The notes under the pieces: generated by a model
Seen by the model: only the letters and a program-made list of their open reading frames with translations
Told to the model about the DNA's origin: nothing
The model's database searches: none
Source: Paeniglutamicibacter sulfureus
GTDB taxonomy: Bacteria > Actinomycetota > Actinomycetes > Actinomycetales > Micrococcaceae
Length of the DNA stretch: 64,000 bases
Assembly: GCF_030512175.1 (NCBI RefSeq)
Contig: NZ_JAULBL010000001.1
Coordinates: forward strand, 496,001 to 560,000
Reading direction: 5' to 3'
Translations under genes and position numbers: made by a program
Part shown: positions 27,652 to 39,350 of the stretch, piece by piece
Layout of the letters: each line of letters starts with the position of its first letter
Numbering within the stretch: the stretch's first letter is position 1

Positions 27652-27690
27652 ACGTTCCCCGACTGCGTGGACCGGATGTCCTGCGTCGGC

Positions 27691-28329
27691 TTACTCGGGC
27701 CAGGCCGATCCCTGGATGACCTCAACGAAGTCGCCACGCTTGAACCCCGGGACAAAGTGGGCCAGCACGTCGGCCTTCACGTTGCCGAAGGTCGTGTCGG
27801 GCCGGTCCTTGAGACCGTTGGTGAAGGCTGCCAAGATCTGGTTTTTGAAGTCGGGGCGCGGGTGTGCTTCTACGACTGCATTGCGCTGCTCGTCAGTGAT
27901 GGCGTCGTAGCCGATGCCCAGCACGTCGAGCTCGACACCGCGGGTGACCAACGCGATCTCTGGTGCCATGTGCAGCGGGATTTCCGGGGTGGTGTGCAGG
28001 GCGATGCCCGACCACACCTTGTCGGCGGCCTCGCCGGTGATGCCGTAGTCCCCCAGGAAGCGGCGTGCCTCGTCGGCTGCGTCGATCTCGAAGCGCTGGT
28101 CCGTCCGGGCGAACTTGTCCGTGAGTCCGAGGTCGTGGAACATCGCCCCGATGTACAGCAGCTCGGGATCGTAGTCGAGCCCTTGTTCCAGGCCGCGCAG
28201 CGCTCCGAAGACAAACACTCGTCGGGAATGGTTGTACACGAGCTCGGTGGCCACCTCGCGCAAGAGCTCGGTGGCGTCGCTGGCCATCTTGCTGTCGGGG
28301 ATCCGGATACCTGCGATGGTTTCGGTCAT
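27691..28329 (-). CDS. HD domain-containing protein (cyanamide hydratase-like)
   Basis: Metal-dependent HD-fold protein of 212 residues. The ligands can be traced: His in YNHSRRVF near residue 34, the HD pair in GAMFHDLGL near residue 65, and a further His in SGIALHTTPE. The layout resembles cyanamide hydratase/HD phosphohydrolase proteins that fungi and actinobacteria often encode beside GlxA-type regulators. It is divergent from such a regulator here (112 nt apart), so regulation by it is likely. Substrate unknown; phosphohydrolase or nitrile-type hydratase activity are both possible. Confidence 0.87.
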   Translation of the reverse strand: MTETIAGIRIPDSKMASDATELLREVATELVYNHSRRVFVFGALRGLEQGLDYDPELLYIGAMFHDLGLTDKFARTDQRFEIDAADEARRFLGDYGITGEAADKVWSGIALHTTPEIPLHMAPEIALVTRGVELDVLGIGYDAITDEQRNAVVEAHPRPDFKNQILAAFTNGLKDRPDTTFGNVKADVLAHFVPGFKRGDFVEVIQGSAWPE

Positions 28330-28394
28330 GAGTGCTTTCCGCCTTCTAAAACTCGTTTTGCCAATGGTGCTTCTTCCATCCTGCCCGAGCGGGC

Positions 28395-28400
28395 TATGCT
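28395..28400 (+). promoter_or_regulatory. -10 hexamer TATGCT of the glxA-type gene
   Basis: TATGCT ends 6 nt before ATG 28407, so the predicted transcription start coincides with that ATG and the transcript would be leaderless. The -35 is weak (TTCTTC at 28371, 18-nt spacing). Confidence 0.45.
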
Positions 28401-28406
28401 GGCGAC

Positions 28407-28445
28407 ATGTCTTTATTGCCTAGTTTCCCTCGATTTCGGACATGA
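28407..28445 (+). CDS. candidate 12-codon leader ORF coupled to the GlxA-type regulator
   Basis: Encodes MSLLPSFPRFRT and stops with TGA at 28443-28445, overlapping the ATG of the next gene as ATGA (28442-28445). The next gene lacks a Shine-Dalgarno, whereas this ORF begins at the predicted transcription start of a TATGCT promoter. Translation of the leader could deliver ribosomes to the regulator start, or the peptide could act in attenuation. It is short, so chance is not excluded. No similarity is recognised. Confidence 0.4.
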   Translation: MSLLPSFPRFRT

Positions 28446-29467
28446 GTCTTCGAATCGGCATGATGGTCTTCGACGGCATGACGATGCTTGATGCGAGCGG
28501 GCCAGCCGAAGTGTTCAATCTCGCCGACCCCGAACGGCAGCACTATGAGGTCGTATGCATCTCGCCCGCAGGAGGTCCGGTGGTTTCCTCCTCGGGGTTG
28601 GAGCTCTCGCGGACGATCCCTGCCGTCGATGCCGGAGTGTTGGACACTTTACTTGTTGTCGGAGGGGCATCCCTCCCGGACGGCGGGGTGCCCCCGGATC
28701 TCCTGGATGCCGTGGAGTCCCTGGCTCGCGGCGCGCGGCTCGTCGCCTCGGTGTGCACCGGGGCGTTCGTCCTGGCGGAGCTGGGATACCTCAATGACCG
28801 TCGGGCGACGACCCATTGGCGCCATGCACACACCCTGGCGGCACGGTATCCACGCATCACCGTCGAAGCGGACGTCATCCACATCCGGGACGGACGCTAC
28901 CTAACCTCGGCGGGAATCAGTGCCGGCATCGACCTCGCGCTGGCCATGGTCGAAGAGGACCTCGGCGTCCAGACCGCCCGGGAGACTGCCCGCGAACTGG
29001 TGGTGTTCATGCACCGCCCCGGTGGCCAGGCGCAGTTCTCAACCGCACTGACCACCCCGCCGGTTCAGACCGGCAAGTTGCGGAGCATCATGGACTCGAT
29101 CCTGGCCAATCCGGCTTACGAACACACCGTTGCCTCGATGGGAGCATCTGCAGGGGTGAGCGTACGCCACCTGAACCGGATGTTCCAAGCCGAAGCCGGC
29201 ACGACGCCGGCACGCTGGCTCGAACGGGTGCGCGTCGATGCGGCCCGGTCGCTCATCCTTGATGGCCATCCCATCACCCTCGTGGCACAGCTGAGCGGAT
29301 TCGGCAGCGACGAGACGCTGCGACGTGCGTTTGCCCGACAACTCGACACTACCCCCACCAGCTTCCGGGACCGCTTTGCCACAACTAGGAAGGCCCGGGC
29401 AGTCACCGGCGATCCCTCCACCCATGACAGCTCGTCAGCACGGCCCGGACCTGGCGCGAAACCTTGA
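28442..29467 (+). CDS. GlxA family transcriptional regulator (DJ-1/PfpI plus AraC HTH)
   Basis: Two-domain regulator of 341 residues. The N-terminal DJ-1/PfpI-like domain runs from MSLRIGMMVFDGMTMLDASGPAEVF to about residue 180 and has the nucleophile-elbow Cys in ASVCTGAFVLAELG. The C-terminal AraC domain has two HTHs; the second is LIAQLSGFGSDETLRRAFARQ-like and is followed by the terminal TTPTSFRDRF. The family senses small molecules, often amines or nitrogen compounds. It is divergent from the HD-domain gene. No ribosome-binding site lies upstream of the ATG, which overlaps the candidate leader ORF. An in-frame TAG at 28421 limits N-terminal extension. Confidence 0.92.
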   Translation: MSLRIGMMVFDGMTMLDASGPAEVFNLADPERQHYEVVCISPAGGPVVSSSGLELSRTIPAVDAGVLDTLLVVGGASLPDGGVPPDLLDAVESLARGARLVASVCTGAFVLAELGYLNDRRATTHWRHAHTLAARYPRITVEADVIHIRDGRYLTSAGISAGIDLALAMVEEDLGVQTARETARELVVFMHRPGGQAQFSTALTTPPVQTGKLRSIMDSILANPAYEHTVASMGASAGVSVRHLNRMFQAEAGTTPARWLERVRVDAARSLILDGHPITLVAQLSGFGSDETLRRAFARQLDTTPTSFRDRFATTRKARAVTGDPSTHDSSSARPGPGAKP

Positions 29468-29773
29468 CGAGACTCTTCCCACCGGGCGGTCTTGGGTTCC
29501 ACCCAGGCATCCGGCGGACCGCTATGCGCCCGTTGCCAGGTCGGCTGATATCGGGCCGTGGCCGTGGTGGGCCGAATCGAAACGACACAGTACCTTCGCG
29601 CCGGATTGGCACTTTCCGTGGGAGCACCGGGTCTCGAAAAACGAAGCTTCCTGGCGCACTTTAGAGAAACCAACGTACTTCCCCCAGGCTTCAGACACCT
29701 GCCTTCGAAAACAGCAAAAAACCCCGCCGAAAAGCTTCGACGAGGCTCTCTGCAGTAAAAACCAAAAGCGCTT
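29468..29773. other. 306-nt intergenic region between convergent genes
   Basis: Contains the U-tract terminator of the GNAT gene at 29716-29745. Nothing else is recognised. Confidence 0.6.
29716..29745 (-). terminator. intrinsic terminator of GNAT gene
   Basis: On the minus strand CCTCGTCGAA, loop GCTT, TTCGGCGGGG: ten consecutive pairs including two G-U, followed immediately by six T residues. It is the most canonical Rho-independent terminator in the window. Confidence 0.85.
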
Positions 29774-30298
29774 TTAGAGTGTAAGCGTGTAGACGACCAG
29801 CACGATCTCGGTGTTCGGGACGTACCAGTCGCGTTCGGAGGCATGCACGAAGCCTTCGGCCTCGTAGAGCGCGCGGGCCGCAGCCCAGTGGCCGCCGGTG
29901 GTCAGCGAGACGGTGTGCACGTCCTCGATCTCGCGGGCACGGGCGATGACGGCGCCCAGCAGGGCGCGCCCGGCACCCGAACGCTGCACGGCAGGATCCA
30001 CCACCAGCATGCGGAATTCCAGCTCGCCGTCGAGGGCGATGTCCGCGTACTCGGTGCCCTCGCGCACCAGAGTGACTGACCCGATGACGACGCCGTCGCG
30101 TTCGGCGACGAGGATCTCGGAGACGGCATGGCGCGCGGCAACCTGCTGCACGAACTGCAGGTACTCGTGGTCAGGGGTCTCAAAGTGCCCGGCGTGCAGG
30201 TAGGAGTCCACGGTGATCCGCGCAATGTGGGGGTAGTCGGATTCGGTGGCCGGCCGTATCAACAGGGTGCTGGAAGGTGCGAGCGTTGCTGTAGTCAT
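29774..30298 (-). CDS. GNAT family N-acetyltransferase
   Basis: GNAT protein of 174 residues from ATG 30298 (MTTATLAPS). Motif A reads FRMLVVDPAVQRSGAGRALL, with the acetyl-CoA pyrophosphate loop Q-x-x-G-x-G/A; ALYEAEGF is motif B, and the C-terminal strand follows. The open frame extends to 30349; GGAG lies very close (3 nt) before ATG 30298, and MPHLEA at 30316 is an alternative start, so the N-terminus is uncertain by up to 17 residues. Stand-alone; the acceptor substrate cannot be predicted. Confidence 0.88.
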   Translation of the reverse strand: MTTATLAPSSTLLIRPATESDYPHIARITVDSYLHAGHFETPDHEYLQFVQQVAARHAVSEILVAERDGVVIGSVTLVREGTEYADIALDGELEFRMLVVDPAVQRSGAGRALLGAVIARAREIEDVHTVSLTTGGHWAAARALYEAEGFVHASERDWYVPNTEIVLVVYTLTL

Positions 30299-30657
30299 TG
30301 CCTCCAAGTGTGGCATCCCCGGGGCCCGGGGCTTCAGGGCGCAGAACATATGTAGCCAACCTCACTCCCCCGCCGGCCCACACGGCCACGTCGGCGGCCC
30401 GGCGCTTGGACCCTGGCCGCTCGCTGTGGCCGGCAGCATGCCGCCGGGCAAATGCAACCGCAATCGGTTTAGGGGTCGGACAAGGGATCGGACTACGCTG
30501 TCCCTTATGCCGTGGCACCGCCGCGGCAGCAACCGTTGGCCACCTTGGGGCCTTCCAACGGTCCACGCCCGGGACCCGCCGTGGTTTCACCGGCCGCCCC
30601 CGGGCGTTGCCCCGCGACACCAGCAGGGCCTTCCTGCACCAGCGCAAAGGAACACAC
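30299..30657. other. 359-nt region upstream of nagB
   Basis: Divergent promoter region of the GNAT gene and nagB. A TACGCT hexamer at 30494-30499 could be the nagB -10, giving a leader of about 150 nt. I found no palindrome of the DasR type. The open frame that runs through it in phase with nagB is judged untranslated. Confidence 0.5.
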
Positions 30658-31446
30658 ATGGAAGTACTGATCGCCGCCACCGCCGAGGAAGCCGCCACGT
30701 TCGCCGCCGAGGCGGTGCTCGACGGACTGCGAAGCCGCAGAAGCGGGGACAACGTCCTGGGCGTTGCCACCGGTTCCACCCCGCTGGGTCTCTACGCGGA
30801 GCTGGCCAAGGCCGTCGAGCGCGGCGAGGCCGACTTCAGCACGACCACCGCCTTCGCGCTGGATGAATACGTCGGTCTGGAGGGCACCCACGAGCAGTCC
30901 TACCGCCAGACCCTGGTCACCGAGCTGTGCAACGTGGTCGGCCTGCCGGAATCCAGGCTCAACACCCCCGACGGGTACGGCGATTCCGAGGCGCAGATCC
31001 GCGCACAGGCAGCAGCCTATGATGCTGCCATCATCGAGGCGGGCGTCGACGTGCAGATCCTGGGCATCGGCACCAACGGCCACATCGGCTTCAACGAACC
31101 GGGCTCTTCGCTGCGCAGCCGCACGCGCATCAAGCGCCTGTCAACGCAGACCCGCGTGGACAACGCCCGCTTCTTCGAGGGCCCGGACGCGGTCCCCACC
31201 CACTCCGTGACCCAGGGCCTGGGCACCATACTTGAGGCCCGCCGCATGGTGCTGGTCGCCACCGGCAGCAAGAAGGCGGCCGCGATTGCCGCCGCCCTCG
31301 AGGGTCCGCTGTCCGCCGCCTGCCCCGGCTCGGTCCTGCAGTTGCATCCGGACGCGGTGGTGGTGCTCGACGAGGCCGCCGCCGCCGGGCTCAAGAACCG
31401 CAGCTACTACGACGATTCGGCCGCCGGGCTGCAATTCGGCATCTAG
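30658..31446 (+). CDS. nagB: glucosamine-6-phosphate deaminase
   Basis: NagB of 262 residues, the normal length, from ATG 30658 with AAGGA 7 nt upstream; the open frame reaches 360 nt further but lacks family sequence. It converts glucosamine-6-phosphate to fructose-6-phosphate and ammonia. Signature motifs are GVATGSTPLGLYAEL (phosphate loop), FALDEYVGL (catalytic Asp region) and GIGTNGHIGFNEPGSS (active-site His and Glu). It stands alone here without nagA or a sugar transporter, so it may serve general amino-sugar salvage. Convergent with the IMPase-like gene across a shared terminator. Confidence 0.95.
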   Translation: MEVLIAATAEEAATFAAEAVLDGLRSRRSGDNVLGVATGSTPLGLYAELAKAVERGEADFSTTTAFALDEYVGLEGTHEQSYRQTLVTELCNVVGLPESRLNTPDGYGDSEAQIRAQAAAYDAAIIEAGVDVQILGIGTNGHIGFNEPGSSLRSRTRIKRLSTQTRVDNARFFEGPDAVPTHSVTQGLGTILEARRMVLVATGSKKAAAIAAALEGPLSAACPGSVLQLHPDAVVVLDEAAAAGLKNRSYYDDSAAGLQFGI

Positions 31447-31494
31447 CCCGAAGCGGTTTCGTCCCCCCTTTCCTCGCCCGGGGCCGACGACAAA

Positions 31495-31536
31495 GCCCGC
31501 CGCCGCCGTGGTCCCCTCCCCACGGCCGCGGCGGGC
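31495..31536. terminator. bidirectional terminator hairpin
   Basis: Stem of 9 plus 7 bp: GCCCGCCGC-GCCGTGG with CCACGGC-GCGGCGGGC, a C/C mismatch and a 7-nt loop, followed by TTTT on the plus strand. Between convergent nagB and the IMPase-like gene. Confidence 0.85.
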
Positions 31537-31552
31537 TTTTGCATCACTGCCG

Positions 31553-32590
31553 CTACTTCGCCGCGGGCGCTCCGGATGCCGGTTGATCGGCCGCAGGCAC
31601 CTCACCCAAGGATGATTCGGCGGGCAACGCGTCGAAGTCCAGGTATCCGGCTGCCTGCCACCCCGGATTGGTCCGTGGGCGCAGCACCGGCAGCCCGGCC
31701 TCGGCGGCAATCAGGGCGCCTGCCGCCCAGTCGAATTCCTGGGTGCCGTACTCCGCGTAGGCATCGAGCGTGCCGTCGGCCACCAGGCACAAATCCAGCG
31801 CGGCCGATCCGATGCGGCGGACATTGGCGAAGCCCGGCATCAGCCCCAGCAGCGCTCCGACCTGGAACTGCCGACGGTCAGCGTCGTAGCCGAAGCCCGT
31901 GGCCAGCAGCCGGCCTGCCTCCTCCTTGTCGCCGCCCTGCAAGCGCTGCGCCCGGGTGGCGCTGCCCCCGCGTCGGGCATCGGACCCTGTCGCCAGCACC
32001 GAGTCGATGAGCCATGCCCCGTCCCCGGCGGCTGCGTAATACTCGACGCCCAGCGCCGGTGCGTTGATGGAGGCTGCAAGCCAGCCGTGGGTTCCCGCAT
32101 CCATGGCGGCGCCATCGGCGGCCAGCGTGTTGCCCTCGGGCGTCGCGGTGGACGAGGGTGCGGAGGCGGCGGAGGCGGCGGCCTCGTCGAGCGGCCCGAA
32201 CACCGCCACCGAGGTGCAGTAGTAGACGATGCCGCGCACGAAGTTGGCGGTGCCGTCCAGCGGGTCGATCGACCAGCGATAGCCGGAGGGCTCCGCCGGG
32301 ACGGTGCGCCCGTACTCCTCGCCGGTGATCGCGTCGTTGGGGCGCGCTGCGGCAATCACGTCGCGCACCGCTATTTCGGCACGGCGGTCAAAGTCGGTGA
32401 CCCAGTCCCCCGCGGCGCTCTTGGTGTCTGCAGCCACCTTGCCGCGGCCCCGTTCGGCCAACACCGCGGCGCCGGCCGCCGCAGCCTCGCGCGCCACGGC
32501 CAACAGCTCGCGGCTCAACGCCGCGGCCCTGTCCACGGGCGATTCGGCGGCACCCTGTGCCGATTGCAGGTGCTTCGGGTTCATGCTCAT
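31553..32590 (-). CDS. inositol monophosphatase family protein
   Basis: IMPase-fold phosphatase of 345 residues. The metal-binding residues are Glu91/Glu92 in TGEEYG, Asp109 and Asp112 in SIDPLDGTANF, and the distal Asp in YGTQEFDWAAGALIAAEAG. A roughly 30-residue Ala/Ser-rich insert follows VAVFGPLDEAAAS. ATG 32590 has AGGAG 6 nt upstream; the open frame continues 166 codons further without family sequence. Members dephosphorylate inositol-1-phosphate, histidinol phosphate, fructose-1,6-bisphosphate or PAP, so the exact substrate is open. In actinobacteria inositol feeds mycothiol synthesis. Confidence 0.9.
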   Translation of the reverse strand: MSMNPKHLQSAQGAAESPVDRAAALSRELLAVAREAAAAGAAVLAERGRGKVAADTKSAAGDWVTDFDRRAEIAVRDVIAAARPNDAITGEEYGRTVPAEPSGYRWSIDPLDGTANFVRGIVYYCTSVAVFGPLDEAAASAASAPSSTATPEGNTLAADGAAMDAGTHGWLAASINAPALGVEYYAAAGDGAWLIDSVLATGSDARRGGSATRAQRLQGGDKEEAGRLLATGFGYDADRRQFQVGALLGLMPGFANVRRIGSAALDLCLVADGTLDAYAEYGTQEFDWAAGALIAAEAGLPVLRPRTNPGWQAAGYLDFDALPAESSLGEVPAADQPASGAPAAK

Positions 32591-32727
32591 GTGCTGCTCC
32601 TTGGTGGCTGGGGGGGGGACCGTGCTTGATGGCCGTGGAACCGGTTGTTGCCGTCCGGGCGGCAAGGTTCCTTGCCGTGGTGAATGTCGGGACGCGCAGA
32701 GGAGCCGGGCGCCGGCTCCCCACGCGC

Positions 32728-36257
<3,530 letters not shown>

Positions 36258-37541
36258 CTAGTCCAGCACCAGTCCCGATCCGGTGCCCGGGGCCAGCCGC
36301 ACCGGGGTGAGATCCCCGAAGCCGCGGATGGCGGTGACTTCCTGGGGCTCAAGCACGAACCTGTCGTCCCCGGCCAAGGTGGAGGCCGTAAGCTCGTCGG
36401 TGAGGACCGTGCCGGGCTCGGCCAGCGAGGTCAGCCGGGCGGCCAGATTGACCGTCGGCCCGTAGATGTCGCCCAGCCGGGAGAGGACCCGTCCCCAGAC
36501 CACGGCAACGCGCGTGTTGGGCAGCAGCTCGTCGGCGGCGAACTCCCTGGACATGGCCAGGGAGATCTGCGCGCCGGCCTGCGGCGTCTCGGCCACGAAG
36601 AGCACCTCGTCGCCGATGGTCTTGACCAGCCGGCCGCCGCCGATGGAGATGATCTCCGCGCACTTGGATTCGAAGCGCTGCACCAGCTGGGCCAGCGTGC
36701 GCTCGTTCATCCGGCGCGAGAGCGAGGTGTAGGAGACCAGGTCGGCGAAGCCGACGGCGCGTGCCAGCGGCAGCGGGGCGTCGTCCTCGGAGCCGTCGCG
36801 GCCCTCGGCGGAGGCCGCCAGTCCTGTCTCTGCACGCAGCACCAGCCGGTGCACGGCCGCGTTCAGCTGCCGGCGCCAGGAGTAGACCAGCAGGTCCTCA
36901 AGCGGCTCGATGATTTCCGGCAGCAGGTTCACCAGGTTGCGGCGGGCCTCGGGATCGCTCATCTTCTGGTTCTGCACCATGTCCTCGACCAGCGCCTCGA
37001 CCTGCCAGACCACCATGCGGTCTGTCATCTGGCCGACGGACCTGGTCAGCGAGATCGCCGTTTCCTCGGTCAGGACTCCCTCCCGGACCATCTCAAGAAT
37101 GGATTTGAGCGCGTCCTGGTCGACGGTGGTGAAGAAGACTTCTTCGTCGCCCAGGTTCGGGAAGCCCAGGGCGCGCCAGATCTTGCGGGCGGAAAGCAGC
37201 GAGACGCCTGCCCCTGCGGCCATTTCGCGCCGGCGCATGGTGCGATCGGCACCGAGCAGCCTGCGCTCCAGGTCGCGGACCGCTTCGCGGGCGGGACCGG
37301 GTGTGATCCGACCAACCTGCTCGGGTCGTTTCATGGCCTCGACCAGGTCCCCGAGGGGGTCGGCGAGCGCCGGTGCCAGCTCCACTGCCGGCGCGGGCTC
37401 CGGATGCAGCGCGCCGTTGGCCTCGGGTGCCGGTGCGTCCGTGACATCGGAGGGGTGGCGTTGGGCCTGTGCACGTGCCGCGTCGCGGGCAGCGGTGGGC
37501 GCGACGGGTTGGGTTCCCGTCGCCGGCGACCGCTCACTCAT
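36258..37541 (-). CDS. class III adenylate cyclase with N-terminal regulatory domain
   Basis: Nucleotide cyclase of 427 residues. The catalytic domain begins near residue 255 with FADLVSYTSLSRRM (first metal Asp), then GGRLVKTIGDEVLFVAE (base-specifying Lys and second metal Asp), and IYGPTVNLAARL (transition-state Asn and Arg). All key residues are intact. The N-terminal 60 residues are Pro/Ala-rich; residues about 75-250 form an alpha-helical regulatory domain similar in layout to the autoinhibitory pH-sensing domain of mycobacterial Rv1264. It makes cAMP. It overlaps the PH gene upstream by 8 nt and abuts the PP2C gene downstream. Confidence 0.92.
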   Translation of the reverse strand: MSERSPATGTQPVAPTAARDAARAQAQRHPSDVTDAPAPEANGALHPEPAPAVELAPALADPLGDLVEAMKRPEQVGRITPGPAREAVRDLERRLLGADRTMRRREMAAGAGVSLLSARKIWRALGFPNLGDEEVFFTTVDQDALKSILEMVREGVLTEETAISLTRSVGQMTDRMVVWQVEALVEDMVQNQKMSDPEARRNLVNLLPEIIEPLEDLLVYSWRRQLNAAVHRLVLRAETGLAASAEGRDGSEDDAPLPLARAVGFADLVSYTSLSRRMNERTLAQLVQRFESKCAEIISIGGGRLVKTIGDEVLFVAETPQAGAQISLAMSREFAADELLPNTRVAVVWGRVLSRLGDIYGPTVNLAARLTSLAEPGTVLTDELTASTLAGDDRFVLEPQEVTAIRGFGDLTPVRLAPGTGSGLVLD

Positions 37542-38148
37542 GCTCAGTCCATTCTCTTTGTTGCTGCTCTGGGTGGTGCGATTCGTTCATTGGCCTCGTT
37601 GGCGGATCCCCGTCAACGCGTTCTTCCATGTTTACACCATCAACCCGTGGGAAGTTCGGCAGGGCGGTGATGGCCCCGATGCAGTAGTTGCGCATGCGGG
37701 CCACGGCCGGGACGTGCGGGATGTTGAAGCGTTGCTCGGCCAATACGACGGACAGCGTCCCGGGGGCGTTCTCCGGCGCGTTGGGCCTTACCACCGCAAC
37801 AATATCGTGGATTGCGTACAACCCGATGGAATGTTGCCCGGCGGCCCGGCGTCCGCGCTTGGTGACGATGCGTTCGCTGGTCAGGTAGGTGTAGGTATTG
37901 GCCCAGCGGATCCAGGGCCGCAGACACCAGATGACCAACAGGGCGCCGGACACCACGGCCAGCAACGCCGCCAGCAACGGCCGTCCCTCTTGGACCCATG
38001 GGGGCAGGTCGTTGCGAAGCAGCAGGCCCAGCAGGTAGCAGGCACCCGCCAGCAGGAGCAGGAAGCGGAGGAACGGGCCACGCAGCACGCGCCGGTGCGC
38101 GCGGGTCTTGACGATGACCCGCTCGCGTTTCTCCAATGTCAACTTCAC
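37534..38148 (-). CDS. bacterial PH-domain membrane protein
   Basis: Protein of 204 residues with two membrane helices (about 27-45 and 57-76) followed by a bacterial PH-like domain (YTYLTSERIVTKRGRRAAGQ ... RFNIPHVPAVARMRNYC), then an acidic/His-rich tail. It begins with GTG preceded by GAAGGAG. The stop overlaps the start of the cyclase gene by 8 nt, so the two are translationally coupled. A membrane anchor or lipid-sensing input to the cyclase is plausible but inferred only from gene coupling. Confidence 0.82.
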   Translation of the reverse strand: MKLTLEKRERVIVKTRAHRRVLRGPFLRFLLLLAGACYLLGLLLRNDLPPWVQEGRPLLAALLAVVSGALLVIWCLRPWIRWANTYTYLTSERIVTKRGRRAAGQHSIGLYAIHDIVAVVRPNAPENAPGTLSVVLAEQRFNIPHVPAVARMRNYCIGAITALPNFPRVDGVNMEERVDGDPPTRPMNESHHPEQQQREWTEHE

Positions 38149-38302
38149 GTCCCGGCTCCTTCAACCCACACACCGGTTGTGCGCGCCGGTCTTGCTCCTT
38201 CAATGGTAGAGCCAGTGCACCCACGCTTTGGGTGGGCAGCCGCAAATCGTTGCGTGATCTGCCCTGCACGGTCCCCGGTTCCCCGGTTCCCCGGCCCGGC
38301 GG

Positions 38303-39253
38303 CTAGGCGTAGGAGCCGTCGCTGCGACGCAGGTGGTAGACGTCCCCGGCCAGTACGCTGTGCACCTTGCCACCGGCTTCGCGCACGCTCAGGGAGCCTT
38401 CGGCATCCAGGTCGATGGCCGTGCCGCGCAACACCGTGCCGTTGGGCAGGTGCGCGTCGACTTCGTGCCCGATCGTCACCATCACCGAGCGCACCAGCTC
38501 GCGCAGCGTCATGGGTTCCGGGGAGTTGGCGGCGGCCGGGGCCTCAGGTGCCGCCTGCGCATACGCCGCGCGCGTCGCGGCATTGCCGCCGGCCCCTTCG
38601 AAGGTCCGGAACAGGTGCACCACCCGGCGCAGGTAGCCGCCCAGCAACTCGGTCCGGTCAAGGGTGCCGGCCCCCAGCGTCGCCAGGCTGGCGGCGGTGT
38701 CCACCGGAAGCTCGTCGGCGGTGAGGGACACATTGAGGCCAGCGCCGACAACAACCACCGGGCCTTGGGCCGTCATGACCAATTGCGCCAGCACGCCACA
38801 GACCTTCCGGCCGCCGGCGACCACGTCGTTGGGCCATTTCAGGCCCGCTGCCATCCCGGCATCCTCCCGCAACGTCTGCACCATGGCGGTGGAGCACAGC
38901 ATGGACAGCCAGGCCAGCCCCGACTGCTGGAATCCGGGTGCGGGGCGGAAGTAGATGCTGGTGGCCAGCGCACTGCGCGCCGGTGTTTGCCAGCCGCGTC
39001 CCAGCCTCCCGTGGCCGGCCTTTTGGTGTTCGGTGGTTTCCACGCTCAGGTTCGCCAGCGGGGCGTTGTGGGCGCGCGCCGCGAGGTCGTCGTTGGTCGA
39101 CCCCGTATGTTCACTGATCCACAGCTCCCCTGCGCCCAGCTCCCCCATGATCCGGCGCAGCGTTGCCGCGTCCAGCGCCGCACGCCCAACTTCGGACGCG
39201 CCCGCGGAGGCGTCGGGTTCGGAGGTATGGCCGGGGTTCGGTTCAATGCTCAT
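38303..39253 (-). CDS. birA: biotin--[acetyl-CoA-carboxylase] ligase
   Basis: Group I biotin protein ligase of 316 residues without the N-terminal HTH of E. coli BirA. It keeps the biotinyl-AMP loop GHGRLGRGW (GRGRRGRxW variant), LKWPNDV and the C-terminal SH3-like cap (LRGTAIDLDAEGSLSV). It biotinylates the carboxylase BCCP, here probably Lys554 of the accA-type protein at 53931. The minus-strand TAGTCT ends 6 nt before the ATG, with no Shine-Dalgarno at proper distance, suggesting a leaderless mRNA. Positioned next to accD as in mycobacteria. Confidence 0.94.
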   Translation of the reverse strand: MSIEPNPGHTSEPDASAGASEVGRAALDAATLRRIMGELGAGELWISEHTGSTNDDLAARAHNAPLANLSVETTEHQKAGHGRLGRGWQTPARSALATSIYFRPAPGFQQSGLAWLSMLCSTAMVQTLREDAGMAAGLKWPNDVVAGGRKVCGVLAQLVMTAQGPVVVVGAGLNVSLTADELPVDTAASLATLGAGTLDRTELLGGYLRRVVHLFRTFEGAGGNAATRAAYAQAAPEAPAAANSPEPMTLRELVRSVMVTIGHEVDAHLPNGTVLRGTAIDLDAEGSLSVREAGGKVHSVLAGDVYHLRRSDGSYA

Positions 39254-39259
39254 CCCCCA

Positions 39260-39265
39260 AGACTA
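39260..39265 (-). promoter_or_regulatory. -10 of birA, leaderless
   Basis: TAGTCT on the minus strand, six nt upstream of the birA ATG. Confidence 0.45.
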
Positions 39266-39314
39266 TCGACTCCCGCCGCCCCCGCCCGATGCCCCGAACC
39301 ACTCGGGGCCCGGC

Positions 39315-39334
39315 GGCTGCCTCTACCGGCAGCC
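39315..39334 (-). terminator. hairpin after the SDR gene
   Basis: Perfect 7-bp arms GGCTGCC/GGCAGCC with a 6-nt loop, 17 nt beyond the stop of the SDR gene. Confidence 0.5.
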
Positions 39335-39350
39335 AAGGCCGGATGCGGTC

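Larger units (their letters stand above)
26845..27690. other. 846-nt region without a supportable gene
   Basis: Longest gene-free stretch in the window. Open frames exist on the plus strand (for example 26865-27284 and 27420-27719), but none has a convincing start, domain or codon pattern. Fragments such as RFTAVLFSADQALGIIAAG hint at decayed coding sequence that I cannot assign. Near the right end is the terminator of the HD-domain gene; at the left end is the gatC promoter. Confidence 0.6.

Noticed and set aside
27420-27719. 99-codon open frame in the gatC-HD gap
   Set aside because: Only a short stretch looks protein-like; the rest overlaps the terminator hairpin and the HD-domain gene end.
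30350-30657. DasR operator upstream of nagB
   Set aside because: No palindrome close to the known DasR consensus was found.
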